46,616 nt of DNA from Rhodospirillaceae bacterium. Its GTDB lineage: Bacteria; Pseudomonadota; Alphaproteobacteria; Bin65. The position numbers and the translations under genes are program-made. Shown in pieces: positions 8,816-19,215 of this stretch. The first letter of the stretch is position 1. Every line of letters begins with the position of its first letter. The stretch is from contig VXNK01000104.1 in assembly GCA_009840595.1 (NCBI GenBank), forward strand, positions 1 through 46,616, read 5' to 3'. A model generated the notes under the pieces. It did no database searches and was not told where the DNA came from. It worked only from the letters and a program-made list of their open reading frames with translations.

Positions 8816-9754
8816 CTAGAGCGCGTCGCGGATCTCCCACAGTTCCGGGAAGAATTTGTGACTGGTCACATTCTGCAGCCAGCCGACGCCGGCCGACCCG
8901 CCCGTTCCGGGTTTGAAGCCGATGATCTTGTGGACGGTGACGAAGTGCCGCCAGCGATAGATGGAAAAGGCCTCGTCCAGGCTCACCAGCGCCTCGGCCA
9001 GCCGGTATTCCGGGTTGTCGGCGGTCGGCGTCCGGTAGACCTCGAGCCATGCCTGCCGCACCGACTCGTCGGACGCGTACGGCCTGGTCCAGTCCCGGTC
9101 GAGCATGGACGGGGCGATCCGGTAGCCCCGCCGGTGCAGGAACCTCAGCACCTCGTCGTAGAGGCTCGGGCTCTCGAACGCCTCTTCGATCGCCGGCCAG
9201 ACATGGGGGACGTTCCTGTGCGCCGCGGCCAGCCGGGCGTCCTTGTTGCCGAGAATGAATTCGACATGGCGGTACATGTAGGACAGCTGCCCCGAAGCCG
9301 TCGACAGATAGTCGCGGAACTGGTTGAAGCCCTCGGACGTGATGGTTCCGAGCACGTTCCAGGAGTTCGCGATATAGTCGATGTAGGCCTTGCAGCGCGA
9401 CAGGATCTGGAGCGCGTTTGCGACATTGTCCTGCCTGATCTGTTCGCGCGCGTTGACGAGCTCCATGTGCAGCCCGCGGAACAGCAGTTCCTTGCACTGC
9501 CCCATGATGTAGAAGCACATCTCGTCGTAGCCCTCGCTGCGCAGATGCTGAAGCGAGTGCATCAGGTCGAGCGACTGGTAGTCGATATAGGGGTTCGACT
9601 TGCCCTCATGTTCGACCCGCGGGGCCCCGCCGGTTTCCTCGACCGCCCTGGCCCTGTCTTCGTCGCTCGACGTCCCCATCGGCCGCGGTTCGATCGAACA
9701 GACCACGCCCTCCGGCTCGACGACCCTCGGGATGATGGGTTTGAAATCCGGCAT
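8816..9754 (-). CDS. kynA: Tryptophan 2,3-dioxygenase
   Basis: This 312-residue haem enzyme opens the indole ring of L-tryptophan to N-formylkynurenine, the first step of the kynurenine pathway. Family motifs are clear: NPYIDYQSLDLMHSLQH, DEMCFYIMGQCKELLFR, GFNQFRDYLSTASGQ (substrate and haem pocket) and WRHFVTVHKIIGFKPGTGGSAG, which contains the axial haem His and the substrate-binding GTGGS loop. It ends in SHKFFPELWEIR, typical of the family. A ~45-residue N-terminal extension before the core is common. It lies 2 bases downstream of the formamidase gene, forming a clear operon. Confidence 0.96.
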   Translation of the reverse strand: MPDFKPIIPRVVEPEGVVCSIEPRPMGTSSDEDRARAVEETGGAPRVEHEGKSNPYIDYQSLDLMHSLQHLRSEGYDEMCFYIMGQCKELLFRGLHMELVNAREQIRQDNVANALQILSRCKAYIDYIANSWNVLGTITSEGFNQFRDYLSTASGQLSYMYRHVEFILGNKDARLAAAHRNVPHVWPAIEEAFESPSLYDEVLRFLHRRGYRIAPSMLDRDWTRPYASDESVRQAWLEVYRTPTADNPEYRLAEALVSLDEAFSIYRWRHFVTVHKIIGFKPGTGGSAGVGWLQNVTSHKFFPELWEIRDAL

Positions 9755-9756
9755 GT

Positions 9757-10644
9757 TCAGCGCCCTTCGCCGATGAGGTCCAGAATGCTTCTTCCGAGCT
9801 CCGTGCCCGGGTCGTACATGTCGTGAATCAGGTCGAAGTGATTCCTGGCCGGGCTTTCGAAAGTGCGGGCCGAGCGGGCCGGGCCCTGAAGGCGCCGGCC
9901 CAACGCGCGGCTTTGCCGTTTGAACTCTTCGGTTTCGCGCTCGCCCCAGGTCACGACCGCGTCCGGGAACGCAGCCGGGTCGAGAAGAAGCGGCGAGTTG
10001 AGGCGTGCTTCCTCCACGGTCATGCCGACGGCGTCGTTGATGCTCGTTTGCACAAGCGGCTCCAGTTCGTAGACGCCTGACAGAAGAACCGCGCCGGTAA
10101 TGCGCCGGCGGGTTCCCTGGGCACCCCCGAGCGGCGCGAGGCAGCACATGGCGGCAAGATGCCCGCCGGCCGAGCTGCCGGCAACGACGAGGCGTTCCGG
10201 GTCGACCCCCAGGGCGCCGGCCCGGTCGAACAGGGTTGCCAGCGCCGAACGGCACTCCTGAACGATCTGCGACAGGCGGGCCTGCGGCGCGAGCGTGTAG
10301 TCGACCGCCGCGTAGGCGATACCCCGTTCGCAAAACCTGTCGGCGCCGCAAAAGGATTCGATTTTCGAGAGTTCCTGCCAGTAGCCGCCGTGAATGTACA
10401 CGATCAGCGGACAGTCCTTGCCGTCGTCGGGCAGGGCGATATCGATCGAATTCGAAGGCCCGTCGCCGTAGGCCAGGGTCTCGACGCGCTTGCAGGCGGC
10501 GCGCGCCCTGTCGCTCCCGGCGCGATAGTCCCGGATGTAGGGCGCGTAGTCTCCGCCGATAACCGAGCTGGGCGAATATTCCCGCTCAAGCTGCGCCGGG
10601 TTCATCGTGCGCCAGAGCGGCCGGCTATCGGAGAGTGCCGCCAT
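9757..10644 (-). CDS. Kynurenine formamidase-like alpha/beta hydrolase
   Basis: The 295-residue protein is an alpha/beta hydrolase of the HGGYW class. HGGYW forms the oxyanion hole. GSSAGGH carries the nucleophilic Ser, and RNHFDLIHD near the C-terminus carries the catalytic His. This matches arylformamidases of the eukaryote-like KynB/AFMID type, which hydrolyse N-formylkynurenine to kynurenine. The 2-base spacing to tryptophan dioxygenase strongly supports that role. The usual bacterial KynB is a different, metal-dependent fold, so this is the alternative enzyme. A downstream ATG at 10605 (MNPAQLEREYSP) is also a good start, giving 282 residues. Confidence 0.88.
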   Translation of the reverse strand: MAALSDSRPLWRTMNPAQLEREYSPSSVIGGDYAPYIRDYRAGSDRARAACKRVETLAYGDGPSNSIDIALPDDGKDCPLIVYIHGGYWQELSKIESFCGADRFCERGIAYAAVDYTLAPQARLSQIVQECRSALATLFDRAGALGVDPERLVVAGSSAGGHLAAMCCLAPLGGAQGTRRRITGAVLLSGVYELEPLVQTSINDAVGMTVEEARLNSPLLLDPAAFPDAVVTWGERETEEFKRQSRALGRRLQGPARSARTFESPARNHFDLIHDMYDPGTELGRSILDLIGEGR

Positions 10645-10665
10645 TTCAGGAAAGCCCGGCGCGGT

Positions 10666-12462
<1,797 letters not shown>

Positions 12463-12491
12463 GGATTTCGGTTCCTTTGGCCCGGGCGGGC

Positions 12492-14813
12492 CTAGTTGCG
12501 CAGCGGCTTGCCGGTGTCGAGCATATGCTCGATGCGGGCGAGCGTCGGCTCGGTCTTTAGCAGCTTCATGAAGCTCTCGCGCTCCAGGGCGAACAGCCGG
12601 TCTTCCGAGACGGTCTCCGTCACGTCGGTGGCGCCGCCGGTGAGCACCGTCGCGATTTCGCCGGCGACGGTGCGGTCGTGCGGCAGCGCCACGCCCTGCA
12701 GCGCGAAGCCCTCGACCGCCAGGTCGAGCGCCGCCCGGCCGTTCGGCCCCGGCAGGTTGAGCGCGACCGGCTCGGGCTTCTCGTATCCGTCCAATAAAGA
12801 CAGGGCTTTCTGTTTGGCGTCGTAAAGCAGCCGGTCGCGGTTCATGGTGATGCCGTCGCCTTCGCGCAGGATATGCATGTCGCGCGCCTCCTGCGCCGAT
12901 TTGGCGACCGCGGCGGTCGAGATGTATTCGAAGCTCTTGGCGACCGGCGGCAGCGGCCCGTTCGGGCGCTTTCCGTCCTGCGTGTGGCGGACCAGCATTT
13001 CCTTGCAGCCGCCCCAGCCCGGCAGGACGCCGACGCCGGCCTCGACCAGGCCGGCATAGGTTTCGGCATGGGCCTGCACCGCGGCGGCGTGGAGCAGCAG
13101 TTCGCAGCCGCCGCCCAGCGCCATGCCCGAGGGCGCGGCGACGACCGGGAAGGCGGCGTATTTCATCGCCTTCATCGCCTTCTGGCCGTTTTCGAGCATG
13201 CCCTCGATCATCGGCCAGACGCCGACATTGGCGGCGAACAGCGCAAGGCCGAGATTTGCGCCGACGGAGAAATTGGTTCCCTCGTTGTACAGCACCAGCG
13301 CCCTGTATTCCTTTTCCACCAGTTTCAGGGATTTCTGAAGCAGCGTGACAACGTCGGGATCCAGCGCGTTCATCCTTGTGTGGACCTCGAAACAGGCCAC
13401 GCCGTCGCCGATATCCCACAGGCTGGCCGAAGCGTTGCTTTCGAGCGGTTCCGCCGCACGCTTGACGTCTTCCAGCAGCAACACGCCGTCCGGCCGTTCG
13501 ACCGGGCGGTAGGCGCCGTCGGCGCCGAAGACATGGAGCCGGCCGTCCTCGACGCGATAGAAGGTCCCGTCGCCGACCCGGTCGAGCAGGGCCGGCACAT
13601 CCCGGCCCTCGGCGCGCAGCCGATCGGCGACGTAGGCCGGGCCGAGCCGGTCGGCCAGTTCGAACGGGCCCCATTTCCAGGCATAGCCCAGGCGCATGGC
13701 GGCATCGACATCGGCAACCGAGTCCGCGATCTCCCGCACGAGGGCAGCGCTGTAGCCGATGACGTTGGAGAGCACCCGCCAGGCCCACGCACCGCCGCGG
13801 TCGGAATGCTCGGCCAGGGCGCGCAGGTCCTTCGCCCCGGCCCGCACACTTTCCAGCTCCGACCGGCGCGACGGCGCATAGCCGCCGGTCGCCAGGTCGA
13901 TCGACTCTTTAACCTTACCGCCGCCCTCCCGGTTGAGCCGATAGAAGCCGCCCTTGCCCTTGCGGCCGGTATGGCCCGATTCGATCATGCGCCGGACCAA
14001 GTCGTGCTCGCGGAAATCCCGGACATAGGGATCGTCCGGCGGCAGGCTCTCGATCATGCTGGCCGCGACCCGGGGCATCAGATCGATACCGACAAGGTCC
14101 ATCAGGCCGAAGATGCCTGTCCTGGGCACGCCCATCGGCCGGCCGCCGACGGCGTCGGCCTCTTCCACCGTCAGCCCCAGATCCATCGCGCCGTTGATCG
14201 CGCTCTGGATCCAGTAGCCGCCGATCCGGTTGGCGATGAAGCCCGGCGTGTCCTTGCAGGCGATCACCGTCTTGCCGAGCGCAACATCGCAGAACCGGCT
14301 GACCGCGCCGACCTTCGCCGGGTCCGTCCGCGGGCCGGAGACGGTCTCCAGCAGGCGCAGATAGCGCGGCGGGTTGAAGAAATGGGTGATGAAGAAACCG
14401 GCCGCGAAGCCTTCGCTCATGCCGTCGAGCAATCGGGCGAGCGGGATGGTCGAGGTATTGGACGTGACGGCCGCGCCGGGTTTCATCGATACGTCAATTT
14501 TATTGTATACCGTATGTTTTGTGGCCAAATCTTCCAGAACGGCTTCGATAATCCAGTCGCAGTCGGCCAGCTTGCCCAGATCGTCCGCCAGATTGGCCGG
14601 CTCGATCAGCCTTGCATTGCGCGGATGCATGAAGGGCGCCGGATCCTGCTTCAGCAGGCGCGCGACCGCGCCTTCGGCCAGCGCGTTCCGGTTCGCCGCG
14701 CCTTCGGGCACGATATCCATCAGGACGACCGGCACGCCGGCGTTGGCGACCTGGGCGGCGATGCCGCTGCCCATCACGCCCGATCCGATCACCGCGACTT
14801 TCTCGATGTCCAT
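12492..14813 (-). CDS. 3-hydroxyacyl-CoA dehydrogenase / enoyl-CoA hydratase (FadN-like)
   Basis: The 773-residue bifunctional beta-oxidation enzyme has the dehydrogenase first and the hydratase last. That is the FadN order, opposite to E. coli FadB. Residues 1-300: the NAD-binding GSGVMGSGIAAQVANAG at residue 10 and the catalytic His in THFFNPPRYLRLLE. A second 3HCDH C-terminal helical domain follows at about 300-430. The crotonase domain at about 440-640 has GTNFSVGANLGL, ALGGGCELLLHA (catalytic Glu) and GLVEAGVGVLPGWGG (second Glu). It would hydrate enoyl-CoA and oxidise the 3-hydroxy product. It sits 28 bases after the thiolase gene and 29 before the acyl-CoA dehydrogenase gene. Confidence 0.93.
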   Translation of the reverse strand: MDIEKVAVIGSGVMGSGIAAQVANAGVPVVLMDIVPEGAANRNALAEGAVARLLKQDPAPFMHPRNARLIEPANLADDLGKLADCDWIIEAVLEDLATKHTVYNKIDVSMKPGAAVTSNTSTIPLARLLDGMSEGFAAGFFITHFFNPPRYLRLLETVSGPRTDPAKVGAVSRFCDVALGKTVIACKDTPGFIANRIGGYWIQSAINGAMDLGLTVEEADAVGGRPMGVPRTGIFGLMDLVGIDLMPRVAASMIESLPPDDPYVRDFREHDLVRRMIESGHTGRKGKGGFYRLNREGGGKVKESIDLATGGYAPSRRSELESVRAGAKDLRALAEHSDRGGAWAWRVLSNVIGYSAALVREIADSVADVDAAMRLGYAWKWGPFELADRLGPAYVADRLRAEGRDVPALLDRVGDGTFYRVEDGRLHVFGADGAYRPVERPDGVLLLEDVKRAAEPLESNASASLWDIGDGVACFEVHTRMNALDPDVVTLLQKSLKLVEKEYRALVLYNEGTNFSVGANLGLALFAANVGVWPMIEGMLENGQKAMKAMKYAAFPVVAAPSGMALGGGCELLLHAAAVQAHAETYAGLVEAGVGVLPGWGGCKEMLVRHTQDGKRPNGPLPPVAKSFEYISTAAVAKSAQEARDMHILREGDGITMNRDRLLYDAKQKALSLLDGYEKPEPVALNLPGPNGRAALDLAVEGFALQGVALPHDRTVAGEIATVLTGGATDVTETVSEDRLFALERESFMKLLKTEPTLARIEHMLDTGKPLRN

Positions 14814-14841
14814 TGCTTGTGGCTCCCCGGTTTGCGCCCGG

Positions 14842-15984
14842 TCAAACCGCTTCCAGAACCGTGGCGATGCCCTGGCCGCCGCCGATGCACATGGCGGCGA
14901 CGGCGTACCGGCCGCCCTCGCGTTTCAGCACCGAAGCGGCCTTGCCCGTTATCCGCGCGCCGGATGCGCCCAGCGGATGGCCGATCGCGATGGCGCCGCC
15001 GTCCCTGTTCACTGTGTCCGGGTCCAGGCCGAGTTCGTGGATGCAGGCGAGTGCCTGGGACGCGAAGGCTTCGTTGAGTTCGAAGATGTCGATGTCCGCA
15101 ACCGCGAGGCCGGCACGGTCCAGCGCCTTGCGCGTCGCCTCGACCGGGCCCATGCCCATGACCTCCGGCTCCAGCCCGGTGGTGGCGATCGCCCGGATGC
15201 GCGCCAGTACCGGCAGGCCGTTCCGGTCGGCATAATCCGCGGTGCAGATCAGCGTCGCCGCGGCGCCGTCGGTGAGCGGCGAGGAGGTGCCGGCGGTCAC
15301 CGTACCGTCCTTCAGGAAGGCCGGCTTGAGCCCGTCGAGCGCTTCGACCGAGGTGTCCGGCCGGATGCCGCCGTCCTCGCCCACCGTGCCGCCACCCGGC
15401 GTTTCGACCGGCACGATCTCGTCGGCGAAGCGGCCGTCGGCGCGGGCCTGCGCCGCCTTGCGGTGGGAGGCGACGGCGAACTCCTGCTGGCGTTCCCGGG
15501 TCACCTGGTAGCGCTCGGCCACCGTCTCCGCGGTCTGGCCCATGGAATGGTAGGTCTCCGGCCAGCGCGCCATCAGGCCGGGGTTGGGCGCCGGGTTGAA
15601 GCCGCCCATCGGCACCCTTGTCATGCTCTCGACCCCGGCGGCGACATAGGCCGCGCCGGCGCCGGCGCTCAGCATCCCGGCGGCGTTGTGGATCGCCTGC
15701 ATCGACGAGCCGCACCATTTGTTGACCGTCGTGCCCGCGGTCGTCACCGGCAGGCCGGCGAGGAACACGGCATAGCGGCCCATGTTCATGCCCTGCTCGC
15801 CCTCCGGCATGGCGTTGCCGAGAATCACGTCCTCGATGTCGGCCGGATCGACGCCGCTCTCCTCGACCAGCGCCCGGATCACCGCGGCGGCGAGCTCGTC
15901 GGGCCGGACCTTGGCGAGCGCACCTTTGGCGGCGAAGTGGAAGGGCGAGCGCTTGTAGCCCGCGATTACGATGCTTCTTTCCAT
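14842..15984 (-). CDS. Acetyl-CoA acyltransferase (thiolase)
   Basis: This 380-residue thiolase carries the nucleophilic Cys in VNKWCGSSMQ near residue 88, the His in GGAIAIGHPLGASGARI, and the second catalytic Cys in AMCIGGGQG close to the C-terminus. NEAFASQAL is also conserved. It cleaves 3-ketoacyl-CoA to acetyl-CoA and a shortened acyl-CoA, completing the cycle run by its two downstream partners. The start at 15984 overlaps the end of the tetR gene by 19 bases, so regulator and enzyme are in one transcript. The tripeptide Asn-Lys-Trp before the Cys differs from the common Asn-Arg-Gln and marks a subgroup. Confidence 0.93.
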   Translation of the reverse strand: MERSIVIAGYKRSPFHFAAKGALAKVRPDELAAAVIRALVEESGVDPADIEDVILGNAMPEGEQGMNMGRYAVFLAGLPVTTAGTTVNKWCGSSMQAIHNAAGMLSAGAGAAYVAAGVESMTRVPMGGFNPAPNPGLMARWPETYHSMGQTAETVAERYQVTRERQQEFAVASHRKAAQARADGRFADEIVPVETPGGGTVGEDGGIRPDTSVEALDGLKPAFLKDGTVTAGTSSPLTDGAAATLICTADYADRNGLPVLARIRAIATTGLEPEVMGMGPVEATRKALDRAGLAVADIDIFELNEAFASQALACIHELGLDPDTVNRDGGAIAIGHPLGASGARITGKAASVLKREGGRYAVAAMCIGGGQGIATVLEAV

Positions 15985-16631
15985 GGCTCCAGCTGTTCCC
16001 TTGCGGCGCCGGGCGATCCGGCGGCCGGTGAATGATCCCCTTCGGGCCGGGCGTCCCCGTCGAGCAGGGCGCCCCCTTCGAGCAGAGCGACAGTATCCCG
16101 GCAGGCGCGCCGCAGCACCGCCGGATCCTTGGTGACTTCCATGAGCAGGATGGCGCCCTGGGCGCGGGCGATGGCGTCCTCGGCCAGCTCGCCGGCCCGC
16201 GCGGCGCCGTAGCGGCCTTCGAGCACGGCGGCGAGCGCGGCTTTCCAGTCGGCGAAATAGCGCTGCACCCGGTCGCGGAATTCGGGGATCGCATCGCCGA
16301 CCTCCAGCGCCAGCGAGCCCATCAGGCAGCCGCCCTCGCGCCCGGCGAAGTAGCGCTCGACCGCGTCGGCGAGGTTGCGCAGCCGCTGCGGCGGCGGCAC
16401 GGCCGGATCGCCCGCCAGGCCGAAGATCTTCTGGCGCGAGTCGGCGATCGCCCGGTCGAGCGCCGCCGCGGCGATCTCCTGCTTGCCGGCGAAATAATGG
16501 TAGACGCTGCCCTTGAGCAGCCCGCACGCCGCCGCGATCTCGGCCACCGAGGTGTGGTGGTAGCCCCGGGTGCGGAACAGCTCCAGCGCCGCATCGATCA
16601 CGGCATCGCGGTCGGTTTTTCGGGTGGCCAT
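15966..16631 (-). CDS. TetR-family regulator of the beta-oxidation operon (PsrA/FadR-like by context)
   Basis: The 221-residue protein starts with a TetR N-terminal helix-turn-helix: DAVIDAALELFRTRGYHHTSVAEIAAACG, then the recognition end KGSVYHYFAGKQE. The ligand-binding C-terminal domain includes GGCLMGSLALE, a feature of TetR proteins with a small-ligand or acyl-CoA pocket. A start at 16631 (MATRKTDRD) is preferred over 16655, because it fits the family and leaves the operator upstream. It heads the thiolase/FadN/dehydrogenase operon and overlaps the thiolase gene. The operator directly upstream matches the PsrA consensus, so acyl-CoA-relieved repression is inferred. Confidence 0.85.
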   Translation of the reverse strand: MATRKTDRDAVIDAALELFRTRGYHHTSVAEIAAACGLLKGSVYHYFAGKQEIAAAALDRAIADSRQKIFGLAGDPAVPPPQRLRNLADAVERYFAGREGGCLMGSLALEVGDAIPEFRDRVQRYFADWKAALAAVLEGRYGAARAGELAEDAIARAQGAILLMEVTKDPAVLRRACRDTVALLEGGALLDGDARPEGDHSPAAGSPGAAREQLEPWKEAS

Positions 16632-16652
16632 AGGTGTGTGGCGGCATTCAAC

Positions 16653-16666
16653 CAAACGTTCGTTTG
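16653..16666. promoter_or_regulatory. PsrA-like operator, CAAAC-N4-GTTTG
   Basis: The inverted repeat CAAACG-TT-CGTTTG lies 22 bases upstream of the tetR start. It matches the published PsrA binding pattern G/CAAAC-N2-4-GTTTG/C from Pseudomonas. A perfect TTGACA -35 box sits at 16697-16692 on the minus strand, placing the operator over or just after the -10 region. I found no second perfect copy by eye in the window. Confidence 0.65.
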
Positions 16667-16691
16667 ATTAACTGGCGATAACCGTTACCCC

Positions 16692-16697
16692 TGTCAA
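16692..16697 (-). promoter_or_regulatory. -35 box of the tetR-thiolase operon
   Basis: A perfect TTGACA reads on the minus strand. At 17-19 bases downstream the candidates CAGTTA and GTTAAT are weak, directly next to the operator. Start of transcription would be within or just after the operator, consistent with autorepression. Confidence 0.45.
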
Positions 16698-16766
16698 GCC
16701 AGGGCTTAAGAAATTTTCAATTCGCTATGCGGCCCTATCCATGTCGGAGAGGACAGATTTGCGCCT

Positions 16767-17798
16767 CTACCCCTCCGCCACCTCCGCATGCTGCCGGAAC
16801 AGCGCCGGGATCGTCTCCGGCGGGCGGCGGCCGAAACCGCATTCGGTGGCGATGCCGAACTCCGGCACGACCTTCTCCGCCGCGGCGATGCGGCGGCGGG
16901 TGCCGGCGATGCCGCCGGTCGTGTGGACCAGGCCGAGATAGAGTTCGCAGCCCGGCTTCAGGGCGAGCCCGGCGAGCGGCGCGAAATAGGCGTCGTCGTC
17001 GCGCTCCTTCGGCACCGGCATGTGGACCCAGTCGATCGCCCGGCCGGCCTTCGCGGACACGCCGTTGGCGACGGCGACCAGATGGCCGGCGTCTGACGGC
17101 TCGCAGAAATGCTTGTGGCCGGAATCGCCGTAGCACAGATGGAGGCCGCATTCGGCGCCGGCGGGCACGAGATCGACGCATCCGGCGAGCCGTTCGGCGA
17201 TCCCGTCGAGCATGCCGTCGCCGAGATGGCCGGGCATGATGCCCTCGAGCAGCGCGAATTCGACCGCCGCCTCCCACTGGATCGCCAGCCTGTCCGCCGG
17301 AATCGCGGCCACGATCCGGTCCAGCTCCTTGCCCATCGCCCGGCCGTAGACCTGTTCGAACAGGGCGCGCGAGGGCGGCACGACATAAATGCTGGCGACC
17401 GAGAGCGGCGTCGGCAGGCCGACCTGGAAGCGCACGCCGGGCGCGATGGTCCCATCCGCCGTCAGCCGGTCGAATGTCTTGAAGGAGTCGATGGCCGCGT
17501 CGGCGTAGCCGAGGTCGGGCAGCTCGATCTCGTCGGCCGAGGTCACGCCCTCGACCAGCGCGTAGGGCGGCACCGGGACATAGACCGGATCGACCTCGAC
17601 CGGCCGGAACTGCGGGCTCCGGCCGATGCGCGCGTGCTGCCACTTGATCCAGCTGTCGCGCTCGCCGACCTCGCCGTCGGGCAGGCGCGCGATATGCGCG
17701 CCCAAGTGCTCAGCCGCCGCGCGGAACATCTCCTCGGCGGTCGCGTAGGGGGCGCTGCCGACGAGATGGACCGGCCGGCCCGTGCCGGTGCCGTTCAT
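16767..17798 (-). CDS. MetE/UROD-like barrel protein of unknown substrate
   Basis: The 343-residue protein resembles the C-terminal catalytic barrel of cobalamin-independent methionine synthase and the wider UROD/MetE superfamily. Visible segments are LPDGEVGERDSWIKWQ, VPVPPYALVEG, VGLPTPLSVAS and IQWEAAVEF. Possible zinc ligands are His220 and Cys222 in GLHLCYGD plus Cys320 in TECGFGRR, the His-x-Cys...Cys pattern used by MetE to bind the thiol acceptor. It is about half the length of MetE and lacks the N-terminal domain, so it is probably a methyl-transfer or thiol-handling enzyme with another substrate. The ATG at 17798 avoids a basic, non-conserved upstream extension. It stands alone. Confidence 0.7.
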   Translation of the reverse strand: MNGTGTGRPVHLVGSAPYATAEEMFRAAAEHLGAHIARLPDGEVGERDSWIKWQHARIGRSPQFRPVEVDPVYVPVPPYALVEGVTSADEIELPDLGYADAAIDSFKTFDRLTADGTIAPGVRFQVGLPTPLSVASIYVVPPSRALFEQVYGRAMGKELDRIVAAIPADRLAIQWEAAVEFALLEGIMPGHLGDGMLDGIAERLAGCVDLVPAGAECGLHLCYGDSGHKHFCEPSDAGHLVAVANGVSAKAGRAIDWVHMPVPKERDDDAYFAPLAGLALKPGCELYLGLVHTTGGIAGTRRRIAAAEKVVPEFGIATECGFGRRPPETIPALFRQHAEVAEG

Positions 17799-18077
17799 GC
17801 GCTTGTGTCCTTCCGCTGGGTGCGTTGTGTCCAGGCGTCGGGCCGGTTGTAACGGGGGCTGCACCGGCGGGCAACGGCGGCAGGCGCCCTTCGAAGCCGG
17901 TATTCGCACGATCCCGCTTCGTCATGTCGGCCGACCGCAAGGGGGCGGCGAAGGGATCGACATCCGGGACGATGGGGCGCCCGCTCCGGCATTCCGGAAC
18001 GGCTGCACCGCGCCCGGACCGCCGTCCGGGGCGCTCGGAAAAATAGCGGAAGTACCGGGCCTGTGCGGCCCGGCGGG
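17799..18077. other. 279-base gap, nothing recognised
   Basis: The gap lies upstream of the MetE-like gene and downstream of rpsU, both on the minus strand. Short open frames here are GC-rich noise. It should contain the promoter of the MetE-like gene, but no convincing boxes are seen. Confidence 0.3.
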
Positions 18078-18302
18078 TCAGAAGCCTTCGCGCTCCATGC
18101 GCTTGCGCGCCAGCTTGCGGGCCCGGCGCACCGCCTCGGCCTTTTCGCGGGCCTTGCGTTCGGACGGCTTCTCATAGCTCCGGCGGAGCTTCATCTCGCG
18201 GAACACGCCCTCGCGCTGCATCTTCTTCTTCAGCGCTTTCAGGGCCTGATCGACATTGTTGTCTCGGACTACGACCTGAACGATGGTCAGGGTCTCCTTC
18301 AA
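18078..18302 (-). CDS. rpsU: 30S ribosomal protein S21
   Basis: The product is S21: [20 protein letters not shown], then [21 protein letters not shown] and a basic ARKLARKR tail, matching alphaproteobacterial S21 in length (~70 residues). The start is odd. There is no ATG or GTG just ahead of the conserved core. In-frame options are TTG (18302-18300), CTG (18290-18288) and ATC (18284-18282). The only good ribosome binding site, AAGGAG, lies at 18299-18294, after the TTG. It is best spaced for the ATC, nine bases on. I give TTG as the nearest standard start, but a non-AUG start or a sequence error is likely. S21 binds the 30S platform near the anti-Shine-Dalgarno end of 16S rRNA. Confidence 0.9.
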   Translation of the reverse strand: MKETLTIVQVVVRDNNVDQALKALKKKMQREGVFREMKLRRSYEKPSERKAREKAEAVRRARKLARKRMEREGF

Positions 18303-18391
18303 TCTCGTTACCGGCGATCTCGATTTCGCCTTCGCGTATGCGAAAAGGCGCCCGCCTGCCTGCCGGCCGGGACGCCCGTGCAATCGGGTGC

Positions 18392-18419
18392 TATCTATCA
18401 CAGGCCGCCGGAAAAGCAA
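18392..18419 (-). promoter_or_regulatory. Probable rpsU promoter with extended -10
   Basis: On the minus strand TTGCTT (18419-18414) is followed after 16 bases by TAGATA (18397-18392), preceded by TG-A as an extended -10. The leader of about 95 nt contains a hairpin around 18324-18350. Confidence 0.35.
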
Positions 18420-18500
18420 AACACGGTGACAATTTGACTGCCGGTTCCTAGGTTACCGGAAGCGCATCGTTGGGACAGGCGCGGCAGGAAACCCGGCCGA

Positions 18501-19181
18501 ATGAGCGACGAAACACAGGAAAGGGAGCGGTTCGAGGCCGAGCGCCGGGCCTTGCTCGACGCGCTGCTCGATCATGTGCCCTTCGACGGCTGGACCGGCA
18601 CGGCGATGGCCGCGGCGGCGGAACAGGCCGGGCTCGATGCCGATTTCCTCCATCGCGCTTTCCCGCGCGGCGCCGTCGACGCGATCGAGTATTTCAACCG
18701 CGTTGCCGACGACGATATGGCCGCCGCCCTGGCCGAAGAGGATATCCAAGCCATGCGGGTGCGGGACCGGATCGCCCGCGCCGTCCGGGTGCGGCTGGAA
18801 CGGAATGCCGGGCATCGCGATGCCGTGCGCCGGGGGCTCACCGTGCTGTCCTTCCCGCCGAACGGGCCGGCCGGCATGCGCATTCTCTACCGCACGGTCG
18901 ATGCGATCTGGCGCGCCGCCGGCGACACGGCGACGGACTTCAACTTCTACACCAAGCGCGGCCTGCTCGCCGGCGTCTACGGCGCCACCGTCGTCTTCTG
19001 GCTCAACGACGGTTCCGAGGACTCGGAGCGGACCTGGCGCTTTCTCGAACGGCGGATCGACGAGACGATGCAGATCCCCAAAGCCGTGCAACGTCTCAGG
19101 GAAACCGCCGAACGCCTGCCCGATCCCCTCGGCCTGCGCAATTTCCTGAGGCCGGGGCAGCCGGGCGGCTTCCGGCGCTAG
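18501..19181 (+). CDS. COQ9-family ubiquinone biosynthesis protein
   Basis: The 226-residue protein belongs to the COQ9 family: a TetR-like N-terminal helical part followed by the COQ9 domain. The latter has IEYFNRVADDDM, VRDRIARAVRVRLE, then RTVDAIWRAAGDTATDFNFYTKRGLLAGVYGATVVFWLND, all typical. COQ9 is a lipid-binding partner of the COQ7 hydroxylase in mitochondria. Alphaproteobacterial homologues are thought to support ubiquinone synthesis at the membrane. The gene is divergent from rpsU, a common alphaproteobacterial arrangement, and convergent with the UGSC-type gene. Confidence 0.88.
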   Translation: MSDETQERERFEAERRALLDALLDHVPFDGWTGTAMAAAAEQAGLDADFLHRAFPRGAVDAIEYFNRVADDDMAAALAEEDIQAMRVRDRIARAVRVRLERNAGHRDAVRRGLTVLSFPPNGPAGMRILYRTVDAIWRAAGDTATDFNFYTKRGLLAGVYGATVVFWLNDGSEDSERTWRFLERRIDETMQIPKAVQRLRETAERLPDPLGLRNFLRPGQPGGFRR

Positions 19182-19215
19182 GGCCTGTCTGTCCCGACGA
19201 CGGTTTCGCCGGCCC

